From Oscillospiraceae bacterium (GTDB lineage Bacteria; Bacillota; Clostridia; Oscillospirales; Ruminococcaceae), in the NCBI GenBank assembly GCA_017405465.1, contig JAFRAJ010000061.1:36808-100807 (forward strand): a stretch of 64,000 nucleotides of DNA. Direction: 5' to 3'. The notes under the pieces are model-generated. The model ran no database searches. It saw only the letters and a list, made by a program, of their open reading frames with translations, and was not told the origin of the DNA. Positions 17,413 to 24,922 of the stretch are shown here, piece by piece (position 1 is the stretch's first letter; each line of letters begins with the position of its first letter). The position numbers were made by a program, and so were the translations under genes.

Positions 17413-18453
17413 ATGAGCGGAAATCGTTACATTAAACTTGAAAAAAAGAATCTTAGAGTCATAGGTGCGGCAATACTCTTTATTGCCGCACTTTTTTTCG
17501 TGCTCAAGATGATGCTCATAATAGAAGAAAGAAATAACGTCATAGATGTTGATCCAGAAGAAATAGAATATCAGGACGATGTCGACTACAGTGATGTTGA
17601 CAGTGATATGGTCTTCTATAACGGCCAATGGTATGCATTGAGAGATGACATTACTACTCTGCTTCTTATGGGCATAGATAAGGATGAGGAGTTTGTTGAA
17701 CAGGATCGGGAATACCGGAATAATCAGCAGGCTGATTTTCTCATGCTGCTTCTCTTTGACAATTCAGCTCAGACTGTAAGTGCGATTCACTTAAACAGAG
17801 ATACGATGACTGAGATCAATATGATAGGAATGAACGGTGCAAGTGTCGGCTCAAGAGTTGAACAGCTTTGCCTTGCACATACATATGGTTCAGATCCAAA
17901 GACCAGTTGTGTAAATACTGTAGTTGCTGTTTCCGGGCTCCTATACGGAGCAAGAGTCGATCATTATATGTCCTTTACTATGGATACTGTACCTGTAGTA
18001 AACGACTATTACGGCGGTGTCACTGTCCATCTTGATGAAGACTTCACCTATATAGATCCTGAGATGATCAAGGACACCGACTACACTCTTTATGGAGATA
18101 ATGCACTCAGATATATTAGAGCTCGAATGAATGTCGGAGACGGAACCAATCTTTCCAGGATGAAAAGACACAGGGAGTATATCTATGCGTTACTGGAGAA
18201 GACCAAAGACAAGCAGAACAGCGGGAAAGATCCTATGGAACTGCTCTCAAAACTGTCAGGATCATTAGTATCTGACTGCACTCTGGATCAGATGTCTGAC
18301 CTTAAGAACAAGTTCGAATCATATGCACTTGGTGAGATAACGACCATTAATGGAGAAGCTTTACAAGGCGAAAAACATGTAGAATACTATGTGGATGAAG
18401 ATGCTTTGCTGAATATGGTTTTATCGACTTTTTTTGAACCAGCGGACAGATAA
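17413..18453 (+). CDS. LytR-CpsA-Psr (LCP) family glycopolymer transferase, short form
   Basis: A 346-residue membrane-anchored enzyme. One N-terminal helix (about residues 15-36) is followed by an extracellular LCP domain: LLMGIDKD, ADFLMLLLFDN, AIHLNRDTMTE with the conserved arginine, DYYGGVTVHLDEDF and RYIRARMNVGDGTNLSRMKRHREY. LCP enzymes move lipid-linked glycopolymers onto peptidoglycan. The ribosome binding site is weak (AGGGA only two bases from ATG). A textbook intrinsic terminator sits inside the coding sequence at 17465-17498, where it encodes the membrane helix. Being last in the wzz-cpsD-cpsB operon, it is a candidate attachment enzyme for the polymer they control. Confidence 0.9.
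   Translation: MSGNRYIKLEKKNLRVIGAAILFIAALFFVLKMMLIIEERNNVIDVDPEEIEYQDDVDYSDVDSDMVFYNGQWYALRDDITTLLLMGIDKDEEFVEQDREYRNNQQADFLMLLLFDNSAQTVSAIHLNRDTMTEINMIGMNGASVGSRVEQLCLAHTYGSDPKTSCVNTVVAVSGLLYGARVDHYMSFTMDTVPVVNDYYGGVTVHLDEDFTYIDPEMIKDTDYTLYGDNALRYIRARMNVGDGTNLSRMKRHREYIYALLEKTKDKQNSGKDPMELLSKLSGSLVSDCTLDQMSDLKNKFESYALGEITTINGEALQGEKHVEYYVDEDALLNMVLSTFFEPADR
17465..17498 (+). terminator. Terminator-shaped hairpin plus T7 inside the LCP coding sequence
   Basis: GTGCGGCAATA (17465-17475) and TATTGCCGCAC (17481-17491) form a perfect 11-bp stem with loop ctctt, followed at once by seven T residues (17492-17498). This is the form of a strong Rho-independent terminator, but it lies 52 bases into the LCP gene. 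It could end most transcripts of the upstream SPQTG gene unless a ribosome translating the LCP start covers the left arm. Confidence 0.75.
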
Positions 18454-18470
18454 ACGAAACAGAAAAAACT

Positions 18471-18514
18471 TGAGGCACATGATCCGTGAGAACATATCAT
18501 GGAATAGTGCCTCA
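18471..18514 (+). terminator. Probable terminator after the short LCP gene
   Basis: TGAGGCAC (18471-18478) pairs with GTGCCTCA (18507-18514), and inside ATGAT (18479-18483) pairs with ATCAT (18496-18500). The tail is only ttcttg. The A-rich 5' flank would give a better T-run on the other strand. It probably ends the 13.5-18.5 kb operon. Confidence 0.5.
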
Positions 18515-18681
18515 TTCTTGTATTATGGATTCTCAGTAATAACGAACTGGAAATTTCAAAAGCGAAACAATTACAGAGAGTATTTTTTCCTAGATGAAAC
18601 CAAACCATCCGTGTTGGATCTTCGTTTTTATCTGTAATCTGATGAAGACGTAGTGTTGATAAAGTGTAACAGAGTGTCTGG

Positions 18682-18710
18682 TTTTCAATATTCATAAATT
18701 CTGATATTAT
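18682..18710 (+). promoter_or_regulatory. Promoter of the long LCP gene
   Basis: TTTTCA (18682-18687), 17-base spacer, TATTAT (18705-18710) with an extended -10 TGa. It lies about 60 bases before the LCP start. The rest of the roughly 320-base gap 18454-18771 holds the hairpin at 18471 and no other recognisable feature. Confidence 0.5.
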
Positions 18711-18771
18711 TAGGCGCTGGATAGAGTGTTCTAAAACGATATAGAGAAGGTAGTTATCAATTAAGGCAGAG

Positions 18772-20361
18772 GTGGAAGAAAAGATCATGGCAAATGATAG
18801 CTTTTCAGTTGAAGACCCTATCAGAACTGAAGGAAAGAGAAAAACAAAGAAAAACGGCAGAGGGTTGTTTGTTGCTGCTCTGGCGGTGTTTTCTTTGTCT
18901 TTCTCCGTTCTTTGTGTTGCCTTTGTTTATCTTGATTCAAAAGGAATTATTCCGAAAGAACTGTTTGGTAAGATATTGATCGGTGCTGCTGCCTTTATTC
19001 TCTTTGAGGTTTTATTGCTCCTGCTTTCCGAAAGAAAAAAGTTATTTGCTGTGATCAGCATTCTTATTTGTCTGGCTGTTATCTCAGCATCTGTTTATGG
19101 CATCTATGTGCTGTATAAGGTCTACGAAAGCATGCAGGAAGTGGAGGACCCAAAAGTATACTTTGCACATGTAGGTGTATACGTCATTCAGGGAAGCAGA
19201 TTCTCGCCGTACATGTCACAGCCGGAAGACGGAACAGAGCCTATACTCATGCCAGGAGACAGCCTTGACGGATGTACTGTAGGCACTATGTTGACTAACT
19301 ATGACAGAGGATATTCGTCTCAGGCAATGAGATTATTCAGAAGAGAGAATGACGTCGATGTCAGGACATATGATGAATTCGGAGATCTGATTGATGCTCT
19401 CAGAAATGGCGAGATAGATGCCATAATCTATAATCAGGCTCAGATGAGACTGTATCTTGGTAATGAAACGGATTTCTTCCAGTGGGCGGAAGAAGTATAT
19501 GATATCGGAGTAGAAACTGAGAATACAGCTCAGGTCAGAAAAGCTGATGTCGTTTCTGAACCATTCATAGTGTATCTTTCTGGACTGGATACATGGGATA
19601 TGGACGAGTTTTTCCGTGATTCCAGATCTGATGCAAATCTCCTTGCTTGTGTAGATCCGGTAAACAAGAAGATATTGATAGTCAATACGCCAAGAGACTA
19701 CTATGTCCCATTGTTCGGCAGAAGCTACGCGATGGATAAACTTACACATGCCGGAGTGTATGATATCGATGGATCTTTGTCTACATTGGAATCATTCTAT
19801 GACATAAAGATAAATTATTACGTACGGACGAATGTTTTCTCACTCGTCAAGATCGTCGATGCTCTGGGCGGAATAACTGTAAATTCGGATCATGAGTTCT
19901 ATGCAGCGAACGGGATTGGAGGATTTCATCAGTTCTATGAAGGACCTAACGAAGTAGACGGGCAGGGAGCACTTTGTTTCATAAGAGAGAGACAGTCTTT
20001 TGATGACAATGACAGAAGCAGGGGAAGACATCAGCAGGAATGTATCAGAGCTATAATCGAGAAAGCATGTTCACCTGCGATAGTTGCTCATTTTTCAAAT
20101 GTGCTGGACGCTGTTACCAGCTGTGTGAGGACGAATATGGGCAAAGAAGAGATCAATGCTTTGGTGAGGATGCAGCTGTCTGATATGGCATCGTGGTCTA
20201 TAGAGATGTATGCCGTTGACGGAGAAGATTATTATGCACCTAGTTATGCTTTAGGCGGAAGAGAAGTATACGTAGTAAAACCTGATTATGACACGGTTGA
20301 AGAAGCAAAACAGAAGATCACTGAGTTGATGGGACAGAAGAGTGAGACTAGAACAGACTGA
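18772..20361 (+). CDS. LCP family transferase, long form with three membrane helices and a binding-protein-like segment
   Basis: A 529-residue protein. A basic cytoplasmic N-terminus precedes three helices (about residues 36-56, 71-88 and 95-117), then an extracellular segment with MPGDSLDGCTVGTM, TYDEFGDLIDALRNG and DAIIYNQAQMRLYLG that resembles the lobe of a solute-binding protein. The LCP domain follows: FIVYLSGLDTWD, IVNTPRDYYVPL with the conserved arginine, MDKLTHAGVYD, VDALGGITVNSDHEF and CFIRERQSFDDNDRSRGRHQQE. GTG at 18772 is preferred because it aligns with the ATG start of the paralogue at 33838 (MEEK); ATG at 18787 is possible. It is a single-gene unit with its own promoter. It probably attaches a glycopolymer to the wall; the role of the extra lobe is unknown. 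Confidence 0.88.
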   Translation: MEEKIMANDSFSVEDPIRTEGKRKTKKNGRGLFVAALAVFSLSFSVLCVAFVYLDSKGIIPKELFGKILIGAAAFILFEVLLLLLSERKKLFAVISILICLAVISASVYGIYVLYKVYESMQEVEDPKVYFAHVGVYVIQGSRFSPYMSQPEDGTEPILMPGDSLDGCTVGTMLTNYDRGYSSQAMRLFRRENDVDVRTYDEFGDLIDALRNGEIDAIIYNQAQMRLYLGNETDFFQWAEEVYDIGVETENTAQVRKADVVSEPFIVYLSGLDTWDMDEFFRDSRSDANLLACVDPVNKKILIVNTPRDYYVPLFGRSYAMDKLTHAGVYDIDGSLSTLESFYDIKINYYVRTNVFSLVKIVDALGGITVNSDHEFYAANGIGGFHQFYEGPNEVDGQGALCFIRERQSFDDNDRSRGRHQQECIRAIIEKACSPAIVAHFSNVLDAVTSCVRTNMGKEEINALVRMQLSDMASWSIEMYAVDGEDYYAPSYALGGREVYVVKPDYDTVEEAKQKITELMGQKSETRTD

Positions 20362-20405
20362 TTTCGTATATAATGTCAATATAGAAGCTATCTAAAAAAC
20401 ATATG

Positions 20406-20433
20406 TTTTCAAATAAATATCATAGTGTATAAT
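20406..20433 (+). promoter_or_regulatory. glmM promoter
   Basis: TTTTCA (20406-20411), 16-base spacer, perfect TATAAT (20428-20433), about 40 bases before the GlmM start codon. Confidence 0.65.
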
Positions 20434-20474
20434 TAATTCTGTTTTTATTTTGTGCAATCAAATGAGGTGATCAT

Positions 20475-21836
20475 ATGGGAAGATATTTTGGAACAGACGG
20501 ATTCAGAGGAAGAGCCGGAGTCGATCTTACTGCTGAGCATGCGTTCAAAATAGGCCGGTTTCTGGGCTGGTATTACAGCAATGAGTCTGACGGAAAAGAA
20601 GTCAGGATCGTGATAGGAAAAGATACCAGAAGGTCTTCCTACACTTTTGAGAACGCACTTGCTTCAGGGATAACTTCTTCCGGAGCTGATGCGTACTTAC
20701 TGCATGTGACGACGACACCATGTGTCAGTTTTATCACCAGAACAGAGAATTTCGACTGCGGTGTCATGATCTCTGCCAGTCACAATCCATTCTATGATAA
20801 TGGGATCAAATTGCTGAATGGTATCGGAGAGAAGATGGATGACGAGCTTCTTGAGAAGATAGAAGATTATATCGATGGGCTAGTCCCCGAACTGCCATAT
20901 GCGCATGATGAAAAGATAGGGAAGACTATAGACTTCTACAGCGGCAGAAACAGATATATCGGATATCTGACAACGATAGCAACAACACCTTTTGACAACA
21001 GAAAGGTTGCACTTGACTGTGCAAACGGCAGTTCCTGGATGATCGGCAGAGCAGTTTTTGACGCGCTTGGAGCGAAAACATACGTCATTAATAACGAGCC
21101 CGATGGCACCAATATCAATACTGATTGCGGATCCACACACATCGAAGGACTGCGCAAATATGTGGTAGAGAACGGGCTGGAGGTCGGTTTTGCTTATGAC
21201 GGAGACGCTGACAGATGTCTTGCAGTAGATGAACTGGGAAATGTCGTCAACGGCGACCAGATCATGTATATAGTTGCGAAACAGCTGAAGTCAAAGGGCC
21301 AGCTTATCAATAACACTGTTGTCACAACTGTAATGTCAAACTTTGGACTGTATAAAGTTCTGGATGAATTGGGAATAGATTATGAAAAGACTGCTGTCGG
21401 TGACCGTTATGTCTACGAGAACATGAAGGAGAACGGTCATATCATAGGTGGAGAGCAGTCAGGGCATATCATCTTCCGTAAATATGCGCATACCGGAGAC
21501 GGTATTCTGACCTCAGTAATGCTGATGGAAGTCATGAATGAGACACAGCTGCCTCTGTCTGCCCTGGCATCAGGATGTGTCATGTATCCGCAGGTCCTCA
21601 AAAATGTTGAGGTAGATGATAAGGACGCGACCCTCGAAGACGAAAAGGTCAAAGCAGCTGTGGAGGAATGCACAGAGCTTCTCGGAGATACCGGAAGAGT
21701 TCTTCTCAGGAAGAGCGGAACAGAGCCTGTTCTCAGGGTCATGTCGGAAGCAAAGTCACATGAAGAGTGTGAAAAGCATGTGGATCATATCATAGATGCT
21801 ATGAAATGGTCCGGCCACCTGGTGAAGGTCAGGTAA
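20475..21836 (+). CDS. glmM: Phosphoglucosamine mutase-like enzyme (GlmM)
   Basis: A 453-residue alpha-D-phosphohexomutase. It starts GRYFGTDGFRGRAG, the GlmM N-terminus. The phosphoserine loop is MISASHNPFYDNGIK with Ser102, the metal loop AYDGDADRCLAVD, the sugar-binding loop GGEQSGHII and the phosphate-binding loop RKSGTEPVLRVM. GlmM converts glucosamine-6-phosphate to glucosamine-1-phosphate, the precursor of UDP-GlcNAc, which feeds peptidoglycan and the UDP-GlcNAc-consuming CapE/CapG/PglF-type enzymes of this window. It is followed after 17 bases by the GlmU-like beta-helix gene. Length matches the family. AGGTGA provides the ribosome binding site. Confidence 0.93.
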   Translation: MGRYFGTDGFRGRAGVDLTAEHAFKIGRFLGWYYSNESDGKEVRIVIGKDTRRSSYTFENALASGITSSGADAYLLHVTTTPCVSFITRTENFDCGVMISASHNPFYDNGIKLLNGIGEKMDDELLEKIEDYIDGLVPELPYAHDEKIGKTIDFYSGRNRYIGYLTTIATTPFDNRKVALDCANGSSWMIGRAVFDALGAKTYVINNEPDGTNINTDCGSTHIEGLRKYVVENGLEVGFAYDGDADRCLAVDELGNVVNGDQIMYIVAKQLKSKGQLINNTVVTTVMSNFGLYKVLDELGIDYEKTAVGDRYVYENMKENGHIIGGEQSGHIIFRKYAHTGDGILTSVMLMEVMNETQLPLSALASGCVMYPQVLKNVEVDDKDATLEDEKVKAAVEECTELLGDTGRVLLRKSGTEPVLRVMSEAKSHEECEKHVDHIIDAMKWSGHLVKVR

Positions 21837-21853
21837 TAAAAGAGGTATTTGAC

Positions 21854-22519
21854 ATGGTAAAAACAAAAGAACTGTTCGATCTAACACATACTGCAGCCTC
21901 TTCTCTTCTTGAAAGGGTCGAGTACCCTTGGGAAGCTTTGTCCGGTATTTCAGATCTTATTCTTGAAATAGGGAAGACACTTCCGGAAGATGAGTATGAT
22001 CATCCGGAAGAAGATGTATGGATCGCAAAAGATGCCACTGTATTTGCTACAGCCTATATACACGGTCCGTGCATTATAGGTCATAATACTGAAGTCAGGC
22101 AGTGCGCCTTCATCAGAGGATCGGCATTGGTAGGCAACGATTGCGTTGTAGGAAATTCCACAGAGCTAAAGAACGTGATCCTCTTCGACAATGTTCAGGT
22201 ACCGCACTACAATTATGTCGGTGACAGTATTCTTGGGTACAAGGCGCATATGGGAGCAGGGTCTATAACCAGCAACGTTAAAGGCGACAGATCAAACGTT
22301 GTTGTTAAGTCTCCCGAAGAGGGAAATCTGGAGACCGGAAGATACAAATTTGGCGCAATGCTGGGGGATTTTGCGGAGATCGGATGTAACAGTGTGCTGA
22401 ATCCTGGAACAGTCATAGGTAAAAATACCCAGATCTATCCTGTCTCATGTGTCAGGGGAGTTGTACCGGCAGACAGTATCTATAAGACTAAAGACGATAT
22501 TGTTATCAAAAGAAAATAA
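21854..22519 (+). CDS. GlmU-like left-handed beta-helix protein (putative acyl/uridylyltransferase-related)
   Basis: A 221-residue protein made mostly of hexapeptide repeats: VWIAKDATVFATAYIHGPCIIGHNTEVRQ, FIRGSALVGNDCVVGNSTELKNVILFD, then PHYNYVGDSILGYKAHMGAGSITSN and GCNSVLNPGTVIGKNTQIYP (cited as segments). VPHYNYVGDS and HMGAGSITSNVK resemble the acetyl-CoA-binding part of GlmU, but the N-terminal pyrophosphorylase domain is replaced by a short helical region. Such stand-alone proteins are often annotated as UDP-GlcNAc pyrophosphorylase-related. Pairing with glmM suggests a part in the amino-sugar pathway. ATG at 21854 has AGAGG nine bases upstream; the in-frame upstream extension overlaps glmM and is rejected. 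Exact reaction unknown. Confidence 0.78.
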   Translation: MVKTKELFDLTHTAASSLLERVEYPWEALSGISDLILEIGKTLPEDEYDHPEEDVWIAKDATVFATAYIHGPCIIGHNTEVRQCAFIRGSALVGNDCVVGNSTELKNVILFDNVQVPHYNYVGDSILGYKAHMGAGSITSNVKGDRSNVVVKSPEEGNLETGRYKFGAMLGDFAEIGCNSVLNPGTVIGKNTQIYPVSCVRGVVPADSIYKTKDDIVIKRK

Positions 22520-22546
22520 ACTGCTAAAAATCACTAATATATGGAA

Positions 22547-22578
22547 AAGAATCGCTCCGGATATCCGAAGCGATTCTT
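22547..22578. terminator. Bidirectional terminator between convergent genes
   Basis: AAGAATCGCT (22547-22556) pairs with AGCGATTCTT (22569-22578); CGG/CCG pair inside. It lies between the GlmU-like gene (plus) and the histidine kinase gene (minus), so it can serve both. T-runs are weak on both sides. Confidence 0.7.
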
Positions 22579-22614
22579 GATGTTTATGATGATCACTTTA
22601 AAGAACAGCTGAGT

Positions 22615-24081
22615 TCATTCACATGTTTCGAGAGAGAACCAGAAATCCGAACCGTTACCCGGAGAGGATGTGACTCCAAATCTGGCGTCATGTGCTGAGA
22701 GTATCGATTTTACTATGGAAAGGCCTAACCCGGTACCAAGCACAGACCGGATGTGAGTGTCATTTGAACGGTAGTATCTGTCAAACACGTATGGCAGTTC
22801 TTCCTGAGAGATCCCTTTCCCGTGATCGATTATGTCGATCCTGACAGTTCCGGCTTCTATAGTCTGTTTTATCTCAAAGGACTTTTTTTCACTGTCAGTG
22901 TAATTTATAGCGTTGCTCACTAGATTATATATTACTCTGGATATAGCGGTACGGTCAGCTAATACATATGCCTTTTCCGAATAGTCAAAATCGAATATGT
23001 AACCGTTAGCTGAGGTAAAGGCGGATATGCGCTCTGTAATAGCCAGTATCTCATCAGTGAGACAGAATCTGGACTTATCAAGGGTAACTGATCCACTTTG
23101 ATATTTTGAGACATCGAGCACATCGTTTACGATTTGTGAAAGTCTTTTGGATTCGTCGATTATTACGTTTAGGTTCTCGGGATTGTTCTCACCTGGCAGG
23201 TCACGCATCATCTCGCTGTAACCGGTGATGAGAGTGAGAGGAGTGCGTAGATCGTGAGAAACGTTCGCAATCAGTTCTGTTCTTAAGGCATCGACCTTAG
23301 ATAGTTCTCTTGCAGCGTGATTCAGTTTTTCTCCCAGTTCATCCAACTCCCGGCTACCGCTTTCCTGTTCGAAATGCACGTCAAAATCTCCACGAGCAAG
23401 CTTATCGGCTTCATTATTCATCTCTATGATGGGCTTGGATAACTGTCTGGAATAGATGAATGAAAGAACGAATGACAGAATCAGCATTACCAATGATAGG
23501 ACTGAGAGCTGGATCCTCAGCGAATCAGTCATATTTCTTACCGGGGTTATTTGAGCGTTTACGAAGATAACTCTCGACAGCCCGGAATCTGTCGATACTA
23601 TGCTTACCTTGAAATAACTCGTGCGCTGACCGGGATCATGCCTGTCTACGTGTGGATCGTCCTGCATCTTATTAGGCGGAAAGAGAGGATCAGATCTGTT
23701 CTCTTCTTTACTGTAAGCGCCTCCGTTGTTTCTGGCATTTTCATACATCAGTCTAAGAGCGTTGGAATCCATACGGGCTAATGGACAGTCAGCGGCTCCT
23801 TCCGAAAAAGCAATAGTGTTCATGCTTTCATCTGTAATCAGAATGCAAACATTGTAGTATAAGGCAACATTTTCACACTGTTCCTGAAGAGAATCGTCGT
23901 CATACGATATACAGGTTATGACTGAAGTCATTGCCTCGTTGATCTCTTTCTTTTTTGTCCTTGCAAAGAAAGAATTGAAAAAAGTACTCTGGATAAGGAC
24001 AGTTACGAGCAGGAACACTGCGGAAAGTGATATTAGTATTATAAAAGTCCTCGTTGAGAGGCCGAGTTTATGCTTCTTCAA
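22615..24081 (-). CDS. Sensor histidine kinase
   Basis: A 488-residue membrane kinase. TM1 is near residues 12-32, an extracellular sensor of about 150 residues follows, and TM2 (LSVLSLVMLILSFVLSFIY) leads to a HAMP domain. The HisKA motif is NVSHDLRTPLTLITGYSEMM, and the ATPase motifs are NLVSNAINYTD, DHGKGIS and GTGLGLSIVKSIL. The extracellular part is rich in charged residues with DPHVDRHDPG and has no recognisable ligand-binding fold. The start overlaps the end of the response regulator gene by 14 bases, so the pair is co-translated. The signal and targets are unknown; its location among surface-polymer genes hints at envelope control, which is inference only. Confidence 0.93.
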   Translation of the reverse strand: MKKHKLGLSTRTFIILISLSAVFLLVTVLIQSTFFNSFFARTKKKEINEAMTSVITCISYDDDSLQEQCENVALYYNVCILITDESMNTIAFSEGAADCPLARMDSNALRLMYENARNNGGAYSKEENRSDPLFPPNKMQDDPHVDRHDPGQRTSYFKVSIVSTDSGLSRVIFVNAQITPVRNMTDSLRIQLSVLSLVMLILSFVLSFIYSRQLSKPIIEMNNEADKLARGDFDVHFEQESGSRELDELGEKLNHAARELSKVDALRTELIANVSHDLRTPLTLITGYSEMMRDLPGENNPENLNVIIDESKRLSQIVNDVLDVSKYQSGSVTLDKSRFCLTDEILAITERISAFTSANGYIFDFDYSEKAYVLADRTAISRVIYNLVSNAINYTDSEKKSFEIKQTIEAGTVRIDIIDHGKGISQEELPYVFDRYYRSNDTHIRSVLGTGLGLSIVKSILSAHDARFGVTSSPGNGSDFWFSLETCE

Positions 24082-24769
24082 AACGGTACCCCACTCCTCT
24101 TAAAGTCACTATGCATGAAGCGTAATCACCAAGCTTCTTTCTGAGCAGCTTTATGTGTGTGTCCAAAGTACGATCCACACCGTAGAAATCATAACCCCAT
24201 ATCTCAGAGAGCAGTTTTTCGCGTGTAAGGGCAATATCACGGTTTTTTATAAGATAAAACAGAAGGTCGTATTCCTTAGGGGAGAGGTCTATACGGGCAT
24301 TGTCTATCGTCACCGTCCTTGCGGTGAAGTCGACAGAAAGAGTCTTATAAGTATAGATATCGTGATCTGAAGATGTGTGATGCGGTTCTGCTTCATCATG
24401 ATTTTTCGATAACGACCGGTTGAGCACCGCACTGACCCGCAGCATCAGTTCTCTGGGGGAGAACGGTTTTACCACATAGTCATCGACGCCGATCTCAAAA
24501 CCGTGTATGCGGTCATATTCTTCTCCGCGGGCAGAAAGCATGATAACAGGGGTGTCAGAGAACTTCCTGATCATAGCTACTGCGGAGAATCCGTCAAGTT
24601 CAGGCATCATGACGTCCATTATTATGATGTCAAAGTCCTGCTGCCGGCACATCTCAACGGCATCTATGCCGTTTTCCGCACAAGAAACATCATGTCCTTC
24701 AAATTCCGCATATTTCTTTATGAGATTGCATATCTCTTTTTCATCGTCAACGATAAGAAGTTTCGACAT
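24068..24769 (-). CDS. OmpR/PhoB-family response regulator
   Basis: A 233-residue DNA-binding regulator. The receiver domain starts KLLIVDDEKEICNLIKKY, with the phosphoacceptor aspartate in IIIMDVMMPELDG, the threonine/serine switch region VIMLSAR and the lysine in VDDYVVKPFSPREL. The winged-helix domain contains LSPKEYDLLFYLIKN and VDRTLDTHIKLLRKKLG, ending RGVGYRFEEA. ATG at 24769 is chosen because AGGAG lies eight bases before it; an upstream in-frame extension to 24826 lacks one and does not resemble the family. It is transcribed with the kinase away from the divergent nadE gene. Confidence 0.94.
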   Translation of the reverse strand: MSKLLIVDDEKEICNLIKKYAEFEGHDVSCAENGIDAVEMCRQQDFDIIIMDVMMPELDGFSAVAMIRKFSDTPVIMLSARGEEYDRIHGFEIGVDDYVVKPFSPRELMLRVSAVLNRSLSKNHDEAEPHHTSSDHDIYTYKTLSVDFTARTVTIDNARIDLSPKEYDLLFYLIKNRDIALTREKLLSEIWGYDFYGVDRTLDTHIKLLRKKLGDYASCIVTLRGVGYRFEEA

Positions 24770-24858
24770 TGCTTTATCTCCTGACACATATCGCAGTGTT
24801 TTTCGTTTTTCTTTAAACAATAACAATAAAAGTGTATCATATACAAAGTGAAGATTAG

Positions 24859-24886
24859 TTGAAATTACAGCGAAAAATAGTATAGT
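24859..24886 (+). promoter_or_regulatory. nadE promoter
   Basis: TTGAAA (24859-24864), 16-base spacer, TATAGT (24881-24886), 36 bases before the NadE start. The divergent regulator gene must start transcription from the same 150-base region. Confidence 0.6.
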
Positions 24887-24922
24887 TTTACAGAGCTTTT
24901 ACACGGTCTCGGAGGATGGCTG

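Noticed and set aside
24503..24851. Plus-strand open frames of 93 and 114 codons opposite the response regulator
   Set aside because: Antisense shadows of a gene with all receiver and DNA-binding motifs; no independent support.
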